Below are positions 22,724 through 33,858 of a DNA stretch of 64,000 bases, piece by piece; position 1 is the first letter of the stretch; each line of letters begins with the position of its first letter. The notes below the pieces were generated by a model. The model had not been told where the DNA came from. It ran no database searches and saw only the letters and a list, made by a program, of their open reading frames with translations. The stretch lies in assembly GCA_003868215.1 (NCBI GenBank), contig QWDQ01000048.1, positions 62,001 to 126,000 on the forward strand. The letters are read 5' to 3'. The stretch is from Pseudophaeomoniella oleicola. Lineage: Eukaryota > Ascomycota > Eurotiomycetes > Phaeomoniellales > Phaeomoniellaceae. A program made the position numbers and the translations under genes.

Positions 22724-25028
22724 TCAGGAAGACATGCCTGACCCCAAAACCCGGATGCCGACCCTCATCATGCCCTTGCCACCGCGATTCGCACGTGCAA
22801 AGTAGGGGATGAAATGCAGGTCGACGGGGTCTCTGGAGCGGTTGAGTAGAAGAGAGGACCAGTTGGGTTGGTCAAGGGAGTCGGAACGGGCATGTTGGGT
22901 TGCGGTGGGGTTGCTGTGACTCTCGTGAAGAGTGGTGCGTAAGAAGTGGCCTGATTTCGGGGCCGTGATGCTGATGTATCCTTCGTCGAGTGGTAGATCG
23001 GTCTTCCATTCTTGTTGGAGGGTATGCAGGAAGGGTGACGATGGTGTTGAAGCGGTGTCGATGAGACATAGCGATTTGAAATCGTCGGTTACCCAGGGGT
23101 GGTCGTGGTCTTCGAGACAGTAGATGATGGGGCCGCGGGCGAGGGCCGCGATGGGTTGGTTGGTATAGGGGTGGGGGTGGATGAGGCGAGGTTGGATTGG
23201 GAGGGTGAGGCGGAACGTACTGTTGCTTTTCAGGTAGGTCGAAGGAAGGGTTAAGTAACTCTTTTCAAGAGTGAGAGGGGAGGGCGGAGCTGGTGTGACC
23301 TTGGGGACGCGATGGGTCGTTAGCTCTCGGAGAAGAAAAAGAATACGTATTAGAAGGGGGATGAATCAACTGACCTCATACGAATCTGCCCAAGCCGGGA
23401 CTCTGAGACGTATAGTCACAGATGTTGATTCGTCTGCTGTGAGGGAGAAGTCAACAGTGCCTTCCCATGGATAGTTCGTGCTTTGCGTCAATTTGACCGT
23501 TTTTGCTGGCTCATCGCCTTCCTTCTTCTCTCCAACCTGATAGTCCAATGTCGCAGATGCATATAAATGGACATTGATATTAACTGAGTCCTCTCCTGTG
23601 GTCGTTGCTGTACAGAGATATCCACCTAAGTTCCCAAGAACACGAGCAACGTTAGGTGGACAGCAGGCGCATTCAAACCACTCTTCCCGTTTGGATGGAT
23701 TGCCAGGGCTTGACGCGAGCTGATTGACATAAGTGAAGCCTTTCCCGTCAATGGACATGCCTGTGAGCATGGCATTATAAAGACAGCGCTCGAGTATATC
23801 GCCATATTCGCCGTTTAGATCAAGCTATGACTCATGTGTCAGAGCTGTCGAGGCAGTATATCAAAGATGTTTTGACGTACCTGCAATAACCTTTCTGCGA
23901 GCATCATAACTCCAATGGCGGCACAGGTCTCGGAATAGCAACCCCCTTCGTCGGATCCTTGAGGCAAGAAATAATCAATTCCGAACCCCTCCCATTGCTT
24001 CATTGCTCCAATACCGCCTGTCAGATACATTTTTCTGTGGACCATATTCTCCCAGAGTCGTCGCAATGCCGGCTCGTAACGAGAGCGGAAGTCTTCTTGA
24101 TCGACCACAGCAAGGTCAGCGACTGCGGTCAACAAATACATGGCGCGGACCGAGTGCCCTTCAATGGTCTCCTGTTCCAGTATTGGCTTATGGGCTTGTT
24201 GGTACCAATAGCTTCTTGGAGCGGGGTAGTAGAGAGGTAGAGTATGGCTACTCTCTCCTCTTGTAGTAGCTTCTACGTCATAGTAGTGTCTACCTTCCAC
24301 ACCCTTGAGGTTGCCTCTTTCTTCAATAAAGTAGCGGGCAAGGTCAAGATATTTTTTGTTCCCTGTTCGTTTATACAGACGTATGAGTGCAAGTTCAATC
24401 TCGGGGTGACCAGGATAGCCGTGCTTTTGATTCTTCCCAGGCCCGAAGGTGTTGAAAATGAGCTCAACGTATTTCTCGATAGGTCTCAACAATTCCTCAG
24501 ACTTGTAGCACCTGGAATGAGCCAATGCACCCTCGACGAGATGACCTGCGTTATATCTAGGCAAATTCAGCTCAAAACTTGGAGTCAGGGAACATGTCCT
24601 CTCCTAGAGGGAACGTACAACTCATGCAGATCCCTCAAGTTTGACCACCGCTCCCCAGGAGCTACCACGGTGAAGTGGATGTTCAAATAACCGTCCTCTT
24701 GTTGCGCTTTCTGGATCTTCCGGACAAGGTCGTGTACAGCGTTTGCATTATCAGGCTCTACCTCGCTGCTCTCATCTGAGAAATAAGAGACACCTTCAAT
24801 CCATTTCGCGACATCGGAATCCCAGAATAGATGGTTGGGAACCGGCCAGGCGGTAGGGGGGTCGCTGTAAGAGGCGTGCCATTGCAGGTCAAATGCATCA
24901 TATCTACCAGTCTTTCGGAGCATGTCCAATTGAAAAGGAAGAGTATTCTTGAGGACAACATTCCGCCTCCGAGCCCAGAAGGATCCAGGTTCAAACTTCG
25001 TGAAGATGTAGGAATCTTGAGGATTCAT
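22724..25028 (-). CDS. GH127 beta-L-arabinofuranosidase-like enzyme, no signal peptide
   Basis: Exons from the right: 25028-24619, 24556-23881, 23824-23375 and 23323-22724, with introns of 62, 56 and 51 bp, give 711 residues. GH127 enzymes (formerly DUF1680) release beta-L-arabinofuranose from plant and glycoprotein glycans using a cysteine nucleophile held by zinc. The alpha/alpha-barrel carries SDVAKWIEGVSYF, LHELYNAGHLVEGALAHSR and GHPEIELALIRLY. The Glu-Cys pair is in YSETCAAIGVMMLAERL (about residue 345). The Cys cluster FECACCPPNVARVLG (about 415) holds the zinc ligands and nucleophile. Beta-sandwich strands follow, with ALARGPIIYCLE. All key residues are present. There is no secretory signal, so the substrate is likely an imported oligosaccharide. 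Two GGCTAA hexamers lie upstream in the sense orientation. Confidence 0.9.
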
Positions 25029-25276
25029 GATTGGGGGCCTTGATGTGACAAGAAGATTATAGGACTGCGGGTTGGACGATGGAAGTACTTTAGAATCTTA
25101 CAACAGGAAGGATATCGAAGTTGCCTCCGAAGAGTAGATATACAAGAACTGAGATCTTTGGCATCCGGAGGCAAATCGACGGCGGGGGAGTGCATCACGG
25201 CATATGAGTTCCGTTCGAATCAATCCGCTTGCCGATCAGACGGATGGAATTGTCTAAGGAGGAGGAAAAACAGAAG

Positions 25277-25282
25277 ATTAGC
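25277..25282 (-). promoter_or_regulatory. Possible XlnR-type site GGCTAA, 249 bp before the GH127 start
   Basis: The hexamer matches the GGCTAA core bound by the xylan/arabinan regulator XlnR in Aspergillus. A hexamer alone is weak evidence, as about 0.5 are expected by chance in this interval. Confidence 0.25.
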
Positions 25283-25425
25283 CGCACTCTTCGCCATAAG
25301 TGAAATCATCATCCGGGGACCCCATATCTGAACGTGGTCTCATAGACGAGGTTCTGTACGCATTCTCCAGATTCTCGGTTCGGTGTGGGGGTGGAGTGTT
25401 CGGTTTGTATTGAACTTCCACCAAA

Positions 25426-25431
25426 TTAGCC
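25426..25431 (-). promoter_or_regulatory. Possible XlnR-type site GGCTAA, 398 bp before the GH127 start
   Basis: A second copy of the same hexamer in the same orientation, with CG preceding it as in the first. Confidence 0.25.
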
Positions 25432-25616
25432 GAGACCACTCAAGCACTTCAATAACTCTCCAGAAATGTAGGAGAACATATTAGATACAGAGAGCAAAAT
25501 GATTGCATGTGTAAGGCAGTGAGCTCAATGGATGTCATTGAAGTCGGGACAATTCTCTTGCTACCAATATAGTTGTAGAGGTGCTCGGAATATAGTTCTG
25601 CCGTCTGTTCCTTGTA

Positions 25617-25626
25617 TACCTAGGTA
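25617..25626. repeat. Dispersed palindrome TACCTAGGTA, copy 2
   Basis: A perfect 10-bp palindrome in noncoding DNA, preceded by TTGTA. Confidence 0.7.
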
Positions 25627-25973
25627 AGTCCACCAAGCCGGAGGTGCTGCATCATGAACTAGATCAAGTACTGACATAATAAATACTCTCGCTTTTCGTA
25701 GTCATGCCCTCATGGCTTCCAAGCTACAACCTATCGTCCTTGAACCGCTCCATGAGGAAGTTGACGCTCTTGTGACTGACCCCTACGGGATGTATTGAGG
25801 CGGAGCCAATTTGACCTTGAAATAATTATTTACACAGCAAATCGCTCGAACCCAAGGCATTTGAACGGCATTTGTATGCTACATTTGCGTACCTAGACAG
25901 GCGGAATAGAGTAGGAATTGGCTTTTAGTAATGACAGCTTCTATATGGTCTATACAGATCAAGAAAGCAACAT

Positions 25974-28973
25974 TCACCCTGCTTTCTTTTCGTACATGGA
26001 TGCCAGTGAAGATAGAATACTCACATACCGATCACGAATACCCCAGTTCCTTAAATTTGTAAGGATCTTACAACCTTCCCTGAGCATTCTGAGAGGTCCT
26101 TTGGGTCCTGCTATATTCCCCACACCTGTGATAGTGGCTTTCATCGAGCGGCCTCTCTTGATGAAGAGCTGGACAAGTTCGTCGTCCGTCGGTCTATCCA
26201 ACCGGATCGATGTAATAGCTGCTGAATCCGATGCAGATTCGGAACCTCCTCCGCCCGTTGTATCAGGAGATTTGATCTGGGGACAGAAAGTACCGTATGC
26301 CCATACCGCGAGAGTGGCTAGAAATACATCATTTGGTTCGTAGAAGGCATCCGCGGAATACCGTCTTACGTGCCAAAAAAGAACTCCTGCGTGAATCAAA
26401 GACAGACGAGCTTTGTATTGGTCATCCAAAGCCCATTTCCGCACAATCTGTAGATTGCGGTCGGTAGAGGAGCTGCTATGAGGATACCGGCCTTGGAGGA
26501 ATGAATGTACTAAGTCGAAAATCTCTTCGGACGGTGTCAATAGGGCTATTCTTGCGAAATGTAGCTGCATGACAGTCGTATTCTCCGTACCAGATCGGGC
26601 AATATCGCTATTCGCAATCCAATGCAAGACATCCAGACAATCACATGCACTATTTCGCCACCTCGCATATAGCGGGGCTTTTGGAAGCCATGTATTTTCG
26701 GTTAAGCCAAGGGCTCCCACGTCTTCCTTTCTCGCCGTAGGTGTCCATCGAAGCAGAGGACGTGCCAATGAGTTCACAATTTCCCATGTCTGGCAGAAAA
26801 GGCCATGAATTAAGACGATGCGAGAGAAGTCACCAACGCGTGGTAAAAGCCGTTTCTCAACGTAGAGCACGCGTAGTGCCTTCGAAAGAGACGCTATGCC
26901 GGTTAGCAGTGATATTTGTAAACGTGGCCATGGCTACCACTTACCGGTATCATGACAGCGGACACTTCTCCACTGGGCTACCGACATGGCCTCCCACGCA
27001 TCTTCGGAGCAGGGGAGTGGTATATCAGCAAAATCAAGTAAAAGCCGTGGGCGAGTACGAAAGTGAACTTTCCCCATTACATCAAGAAGCTAGAGAAGCC
27101 TTCAGCATCCCTCCATTGACAGTAGTTTGTGACCTACCCATATGCAATATACGAGCCGACGTGAACTCTCCACTCTCACCCAGGTTCTCCATTCCTCATC
27201 CGAGGATTCTGCATGGTTGCCACCAAGACCATTGGACGACGAAAGCCCTGCGAGGCTTGTTTGGATGTAATTCACTAGAAGGTCCAGGCTGGAAGAACTG
27301 AAACTTTCAAACTGCGTCGAGCCGGCATATGCTAGACCCACGTAATTGAGAAGAGTGGCCTGGGCTATATCCAGCTTATTACACGAAATGTTCGCTGTTG
27401 TACTTGTAGTCTTACTCCAATTAGCATCAATCTAGGGCTTGACGGCTTGACTCACGTCTTTGACAATAGCGCGGCGAAGAAACTCATGCAATGCAACAAT
27501 AGTCCTCATGCCGCAAAAATCAACATACTGCGCCCCTACAGCCGCCATACCAAGTGAGAGCAGCCATGTCATGCGGTTGCTCTTGATGGTGAAAGGATGT
27601 AAGAATGGCAACGTCGGATTGAAGTATCGCATAAAAGAAGTGATCAACTGGTTGAAGGCGAGCAAAGGGGGGAAATTAGAAGAGCTATACGTCTCAAAGA
27701 GAGGCGTCGGGGTGAGACACAGTTCCTGAAAAGTCGATTTCATACGTTCATACTCTTCGGGATCCAGGGTATAGTAGCCAGCAAGATCAGAGGAGGTTCT
27801 CAGGTGATCAGGAGGAATATCCAGCTCCGGGAACTCAAAGCCGATGAGCATTTCGGTAGCCGACATCCGAGGAGATTCAGTCCAATGCGATAAAGTCCCT
27901 GACATGGCGTACTTGCCACTTCTGGGTTGCCTCGCCCCAGTTCCGTCAACATAGTAGGGGCCGTCCACGTCTGCCGAAGGGTGAACAACCGAACCATTTA
28001 CATCTTGGACGTCATACGAAGAGTCTGAGAGAGCCGGGGTTATATGATCTTGCGGCCGGGCCAGAGAAGAACCAGTCCATGGTAACGAGGACATAAGTGT
28101 TCCCGGCGACTGATACGGAATTGCTGCAAATACGTTTGCTAGAGTTGCTTGCGGGTCCGTCACTTGGTAATCTTCCATATCAAAGTCGAAGGTTGGTGAT
28201 AACCAGTTGAAAGATGACATTGTGCTCAACCCAACTCCCATTGGATCGGTAACATAGTCAGATCCCTGTGGAACCCTGAACGCATGGGGTTCTCGAGACT
28301 GGATGACTCCTGAGTCATGAAGCATCTGATGCGGCGTTAGGGGCATGAGATGGGTCCCATCTTGTGAGACAGATGTCATGAACGACCACTGCGGATCGTC
28401 TGTTGATGGAGTTTGCTGGCCATCTGGTAGATGCGGGTTGCCAAGAACCGGATTTCTCACGGCGGACTGCTCGCCCATATGGCTCGACTCTCCCGCAGCT
28501 AAGGTTGATGTTGGACAACTCTCGGTGGTCGAATCAGATGTATCCAGCAGAGGACTGTGGACCGAATCCGTCCTAGCCTCAACATCTGGATGCTTGCCAT
28601 CACGCCGCCGAGTCGGGAACGTACAAGGCACCGATTTCCTCTGACATCGAGTACAAGGCGCTGCTCCAATACATCTGACTCTAGCCGTGGCACAGTTATT
28701 GCAGGCACGGAACTTCCTAGACCTATGCTTAGAAGAATTGTGCGTTTGCTCATGTCGATGCAAAGCATCCCTGGAATATCCGTCAGTCTTCGGCCAAACC
28801 ATGTGGGTTTCTATGAGCTTGCAGCTGCCGACGTGCCTTCGGTTGAAGCCTTTCCTACAGACATTACAGTGTAAGGTTCGCTCTGAAGAATGTGTCGCTA
28901 TATGCCGCTTCAGATGCTCGGATCGATTGAAAGATCGACCGCATATAGAACAGTGGTGATTAGCACCCGCCAT
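25974..28973 (-). CDS. Transcription factor with two C2H2 fingers, a Zn2Cys6 cluster and a fungal regulator domain
   Basis: Exons from the right: 28973-28837, 28770-27456, 27410-27138, 27089-26945 and 26893-25974; introns of 66, 45, 48 and 51 bp; 929 residues. The start is MAGANHHC; an in-frame stop lies shortly upstream. Finger 1 uses C8, C11, H24, H28; finger 2 uses C36, C39, H52, H56; the Zn2Cys6 cluster is C69, C72, C79, C85, C88, C95 with the standard spacing. A long disordered Ser/Thr/Pro region follows. The C-terminal half has features of the fungal-specific regulator domain: SRRLVYCIW, the LLDFADIPLPCSEDAWEAM segment and a helical tail. The first intron lies inside finger 2, starts with GC instead of GT, and has a length divisible by three with no stop. 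Targets are unknown. Confidence 0.85.
28771..28836 (-). other. GC-AG intron inside zinc finger 2
   Basis: Boundaries CGAAG|GCACGT and TATTCCAG|GGATGC restore a perfect C2H2 finger (CNVCRKGF, then RHEQTH) when removed. The 66 nt keep the frame if retained but would insert 22 residues between the Cys and His pairs. Confidence 0.75.
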
Positions 28974-29415
28974 ATCTCCATGGTCGTCCCAAAGAGCTTC
29001 GACGACAGCAGACTGGTCGATCAATCCATCATATTATCATATATGAGTCACTGCCGCATGGAAATTTCTGCTCGTAGCGAGCAACATAATGTGCGACTGC
29101 GATCTTCCAAGAAAGTACGCATTTTCCACGAAGCTTGGAACATGAACGTCTTTAGTTGCAAGTGAGCTTTTAGCTTGCCGGGATCTATTCAGCGGGGGAG
29201 CTCTCTAGTTCTCGGGTGACGCCGGCGTGGGGGAGAGAATAGAGGAGATCTGGATTTCCTTTCCCCAAAGTACTGTACTACGTAGTAAATGTTCGGAGCA
29301 CCTTCCGAGCAGTCAAGGCTAATCCTGAGCTTTTATCAGCGGAAGCTTTTGTCTGAACATATTCCCAACCCTCTTCAGCATTTCGCGGACAACTCTGAGC
29401 AGGTCTGAATTGCTC
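28974..29415. promoter_or_regulatory. Divergent promoter region between the zinc-finger regulator and QRI7
   Basis: 442 bp between two divergent starts, holding one TACTACGTAGTA palindrome and a pyrimidine-rich stretch before QRI7. Confidence 0.5.
29276..29287. repeat. Dispersed palindrome TACTACGTAGTA, copy 2
   Basis: A perfect 12-bp palindrome about midway between two divergent start codons. Confidence 0.8.
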
Positions 29416-30826
29416 ATGCTCCTCGCGCGGGCTATTCTCAGGCCTTCGCGACTTCAAGCAGCATGTAGTACAAAGCAGACTCTTGGACGATTCCGTAGTC
29501 TCCTTACGCTCGCCATCGAATCATCATGGTGAGCTCGAATTGGCGTTTGGCCTAAGCTATGTATGACTGATGAATATTAGTGATGACACTTCAGTTGCGA
29601 TACTTGAGAAGCCCGACACTGGTTCAGGACATTATGGGGCTCATGCGACCCTGCATTTTCACGAAAAGATAACAGCCGACAATAGCATTCACAGGGGTAT
29701 TCATCCCATTGTTGCATTGGAGTCGCATTCCGCAAACCTAGCCATCCTCGTCCAGAAAGCATTACATTCCCTTCCCTCGACCCCGCAGTTATCTTCACAA
29801 ACAGTGACGCTCCATGACGGGTCATTGCGTCAGAAACCCGACTTCATTTCCGTAACACGAGGACCTGGAATGCGAAGTAATCTAGCATGCGGCCTGGATA
29901 CGGCAAAGGGCTTGTCAGTAGCATGGCAGATACCACTACTCGGAGTGCATCACATGCAAGCTCATGCGATGACGCCTCGACTAGCCTCAGCGCTCGAGAA
30001 CAAGAACAAGAACCAGGACCCAGTTACGCCAGATTTCCCATTCCTCACTCTACTTGCTAGTGGTGGACATACTATGCTTCTGCACTCTAGAAGCTTGACT
30101 GACCACAAAGTCCTGGTGGACACTTCAGACACGGCGGTCGGGGAGGCTTTGGATAAAATTGCCAGGCATATCCTGCCACCAGAGATTCTCAATGGAACAA
30201 CGAACCCTATGTACGCGAAGCTATTGTCCAACTGGGTCTTTCCAACGCCGGAGACTATACAGACCTACAATCCGCCTAAACGACGTGGGGATGAAATTCA
30301 CAAGCCTCTAAACCACTGGGGTTGGGTTCTGCAACCGGCATATTCCGAAACTAGATTTCTCAAGTTCAGCTTTACGGGTCTCGCAAGCAGGGTCAATAAA
30401 TTGGCCAACCGTGGTGACGTCTCAGAAGAAGAAAAGCTTGCTCTTGGAAGGGAAGCGATGACAACCGCGTTCGAACACATAGGCAGTAGGACAACCATTG
30501 CATTGGAAGATCTACGAGCAGATGGCACCGAGATCAACACGATAGTTCTGAGCGGTGGCGTTGCTGCAAGTCTCTACTTGCGACATGTCATGAGAAAATT
30601 CCTCGATGTCCGGGGGTTTGGACATGTAAAGCTGTCCTTCCCCCCGGTCGAATTGTGCACAGACAATGCCGCGATGATCGCATGGACGGGGATGGAAATG
30701 TACGAAGCTGGTTATGTGAGCGATCTGAGCATCGGTCCCCTTCGAAGATGGAGTATGGAATCGACGGGCGATGACTCGGGTATCATAGGTGTTGGCGGTT
30801 GGCTACTTCGTCAAGAGAAGTCATGA
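29416..30826 (+). CDS. QRI7: Qri7/OSGEPL1-type mitochondrial tRNA threonylcarbamoyladenosine synthase
   Basis: Exons 29416-29528 and 29581-30826 (52-bp intron) give 452 residues. Qri7 transfers the threonylcarbamoyl group to A37 of ANN-decoding mitochondrial tRNAs. The first exon encodes an Arg-rich, acid-free leader (MLLARAILRPSRLQAACSTK) and the start of the ASKHA fold. The conserved LAIESSCDDTSVAIL is joined across the intron. The metal-binding HHMQAHAM motif, the nucleotide-site FLTLLASGGHTMLL, GEALDKIAR, LSGGVAASLYLR and CTDNAAMIAWTG are all present. The leader and the single-protein architecture, rather than the cytosolic KEOPS subunit Kae1, point to Qri7. A charged insertion of about 45 residues sits after GEALDKIARHILPPEI. 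Confidence 0.92.
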
Positions 30827-31181
30827 GGGCCTGTGAGCCATTGCAGATTTATTTGATGTAATTCGCTCTCATCGATAGACACTCTTCTATCGAAACAGCA
30901 ATTAAAACGGCCTCTGCCAACTTTTACCCTTGGTAATATCCTTCCTGCCTTCCTGACTGTGGTATCATCGCGTTCAAAATCAAAACCCAGAGCCGATTCT
31001 CCAGATAAACACAAACTGAAAGGAACCACCGTATCAGTAAATTCTGCCCGTACGCCATCGCTTTTTGCCCTGTTAGAAGCCTGCCATCATTTTGAATCGA
31101 CGAATTGTGAAAACAAACACTTTGCAAGGAAAACGTGGCAGATGTTTGATAATCCTGCTGTGACTCCGACTTCGCTACAGT
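30827..31181. other. Convergent 3' intergenic region
   Basis: 355 bp between the 3' ends of QRI7 and the Dpy-30-motif gene. Nothing notable is seen. Confidence 0.6.
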
Positions 31182-31777
31182 TCAAGCATCTTGCATCTCT
31201 TGATCCTCCTGGTCAGCAATGCCGTTGACTTGATGTTCGGCGGTCGATGCATCATGCTCTTCTGCCTTGACTTCAGCCATGTCGTCGTCTGCAGAATTTG
31301 TACCGTTCATAGCACTTGTCCCATCTTGTGCTGTAGCAATGGCAGCGGCAACGGTGTTTTGTTGCTGCGATGCTTGGGTTGGCGGTGTTCCACGAGCAGG
31401 TGTTTCTTCAGCTGGGCTTTTGATACCTTCGCTGTGATAAAGGAAATGTTTCTGCGCTTCGGTTGCGGGAGATTCATTGTATTTGATGTCGCAGGAAATG
31501 AGATATTCGCCCACCCATGTGAGAGGATATTGTGGCCTACAACGAGACGTGTAATTAGAATCTGATGTGTGTTTTTCCTTCAAAAGGAATGTGCCTACCT
31601 TGCATCCCATACGGCTAGCATAGCTCGTTTGACCCAACCTCCGATACTCTCGTTGAGAAAGTTACGCACTGGCGCACCCGCTCCCAAGCCAGCCGGATTA
31701 GCCATGGAGTTACGATTGACGACGTTGTGTGCGGTGGAAGCCGCAGGAGTTGCTGAAGGTGCAGGTGAGGCCTCCAT
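31182..31777 (-). CDS. Small Dpy-30-motif protein, possibly a Sdc1-like chromatin subunit
   Basis: Exons 31777-31599 and 31536-31182 (62-bp intron, Arg codon split) give 177 residues. Across the splice, the segment from VRNFLNESIGGWVKRAMLA to ARPQYPLTWVGEYLI aligns without gaps with the Dpy-30 motif: R-x-[FY]-L-[ND] at the start, a hydrophobic helix, an R-P-x-x-P turn, then a second helix ending in EYLI. In COMPASS, the Dpy-30-motif subunit Sdc1 dimerises and docks on Bre2/Ash2 in the histone H3K4 methyltransferase. The rest is disordered, with an N-terminal Ala/Pro-rich region and an acidic C-terminus (DQEDQEMQDA). The GGWVKR stretch is unusual against the typical TPxLLEGM, so this may be a diverged paralogue rather than the canonical Sdc1. 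Confidence 0.6.
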
Positions 31778-32550
31778 GTTTGATCACGATGAACGGTGGT
31801 TTGCTGGTGTGTAGAAGCGTCGCAATCATTGCCCGTCATTGTCGTGATTGTTGATATGAGGATGTATTCTGCCGGCAGGATTACTACGCTAACACCGGTT
31901 TAGTTAAGGCGGTAACAAACATCGACAAGAGGGTCTACCATTGGGTTCGCCGCGGAGGTCAGCACGTGTCATGTCACTTCAGGTGAGTGAACATGACACT
32001 CTTTAATTACCTCATCATAACAATTCTTTGCCTGTGCCCGGCTGCAAAGCCACGAGAGCATTTTATAATTGCCAAAATGACGATGGCCTGTGCTCTTCCG
32101 TGCTCCATGGTTTCAGGATGCCGAGATATACCAACAATTGATCACAGAAAGGAACCCTACCAGATTCCTACTATGAGATGTCGTGGAGCCTACACATTTG
32201 GAATTATTAATATATCAAGTTTCAAGTCCAGACCAAGGCGCCCGCAAAGCATGTGCTTTTTCCATGCTGCTCGAACCTCCTACTTCTAGGATTACGATGA
32301 TTTCCATGGCATCTCAGCATGCAACGAATCCTCCCATTCCTATTCAGCTATGCGCCCCAAAACGAGCGCGCAACTGTTCAAGCCTGTTTCTACATGTCTC
32401 TCTCCTACTACTACTACTGGGCACGCATCGTGCGTGGGTGACATATATTACATTGTGATATGACCGATCTCATAAGCCTACTATTCAGATCGTCATGAGG
32501 GATCTCTAGCTACAAGAAACAAGTCCACCAATTGTGCCATCCTTGAATAC

Positions 32551-32562
32551 TACTACGTAGTA
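32551..32562. repeat. Dispersed palindrome TACTACGTAGTA, copy 3
   Basis: A perfect 12-bp palindrome in the long gene-free region. Confidence 0.8.
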
Positions 32563-33844
32563 CGCAGCCAATCGTCATCTAGCTTTCGAGATCCAAGAAA
32601 GTGTCGATCTTCTCTCATACCTACCGAGCTACCCAGGTAAGACTGAATCTACACCCCGTATTTTTTACTGTAGAGACTGTAAGTTAGATCACCATAAGGT
32701 TGCTATATGATCTCACTGTACCTACATAGGTAAGGCAGTTACCTGGATAGGCACCTTAATGATCCTTCACAGGGAGGACAGGCAACAGTATTCGTGGAAA
32801 TAGGTTATAACGTCTCCAGAGCCTTTTGATCCTGCCAGACCAGAAGGACATAGGATGACTTCGTGTAAATCCGTATCGTCCGGTTGAACACTCCCAACAA
32901 CTACCATGATATAATATATTGAAGCGGTAGAGATTGTGTGGACATAGTGGTTGAATCCAAGATCGACAGACAACATCCTCTGCCATTCGTCAAGTCCCCT
33001 TCCCTACGGCAGATCATTGTTGAACCGATCGATATACCCTGTCATCGACAGGTCGACTTTCACCTCCAGTTCTCGAGTCATAGCGACAATTGTCGCATTC
33101 ACCCTGCCGTCGACAATGAGGTTCTTCCGCTTTGATCAACAGACCAATGATGCTGAAATGTCACATATGCAGCTCACGTCTTCAGGGTACAGATCATTGA
33201 AGAGGGGGGTGAGAACGTCTGGTGCTGCTACTCCGATCTACCTACTACATTACCTACCTCATTAGGTACCCTGGGTGATTTTGCTCGGTCGCACCTACAT
33301 CCTTTTGGAGCCTGGCTGACGCTTCATCTTCTTCTTCGGGGTTCCTCAGATCTTCGATGGCGGGTTTAGTCGGGGAGGTGGTCCCCCTGATTACCGTCCT
33401 GCAACTAATGCTGTCTCGTGTTGACACCCCCAATAGCCACGGAGTCGTCGACGATTACAGAGAGGTGTGTGTTACCATCGCTATGGAAGCACCTGTCGCA
33501 TGCAATACGAGATTACAATTCGAGAACTTTGCCATTCTCTTCGACACTCACATCTCGTAACTGACGGAGTGACCACAAGGTCTGTTTCAGCAGGAAACTC
33601 TTTCTCCTATCGCCAGATCGCCTAAGGTGGCGTGGTGCGTTCAACCATCCACTACGACCATCAGGCGCCCCACCACATAGTGCCGGACCCATTATGAACG
33701 AGGAAGCTGGGAGCTTGATTTCGGCATTCTACCTCAATGCCCAGACAACAGAACATCCCCGAAGAGCTTGGTTCAAATGCTTATCGTGACCAATCGTCAA
33801 GCCATATCATGCACAGTTACACAAGGATCCCCGCGATGACCGCT

Positions 33845-33858
33845 CTACTACGTAGTAG
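33845..33858. repeat. Dispersed palindrome CTACTACGTAGTAG, copy 4
   Basis: The palindrome extends to 14 bp here. Confidence 0.8.

Larger units (their letters stand above)
25029..25973. other. Intergenic upstream of GH127 gene
   Basis: Contains the GH127 promoter with two TTAGCC hexamers (GGCTAA on the gene strand) and a TACCTAGGTA palindrome, then the 3' end of the next gene. No gene is seen. Confidence 0.55.

Noticed and set aside
27432-27455. Reading the regulator exon through to a stop at 27432
   Set aside because: A GTGAGT donor at 27455 with a GCTAAT branch and an AG acceptor joins in frame to conserved regulator-domain sequence, so the stop is intronic.
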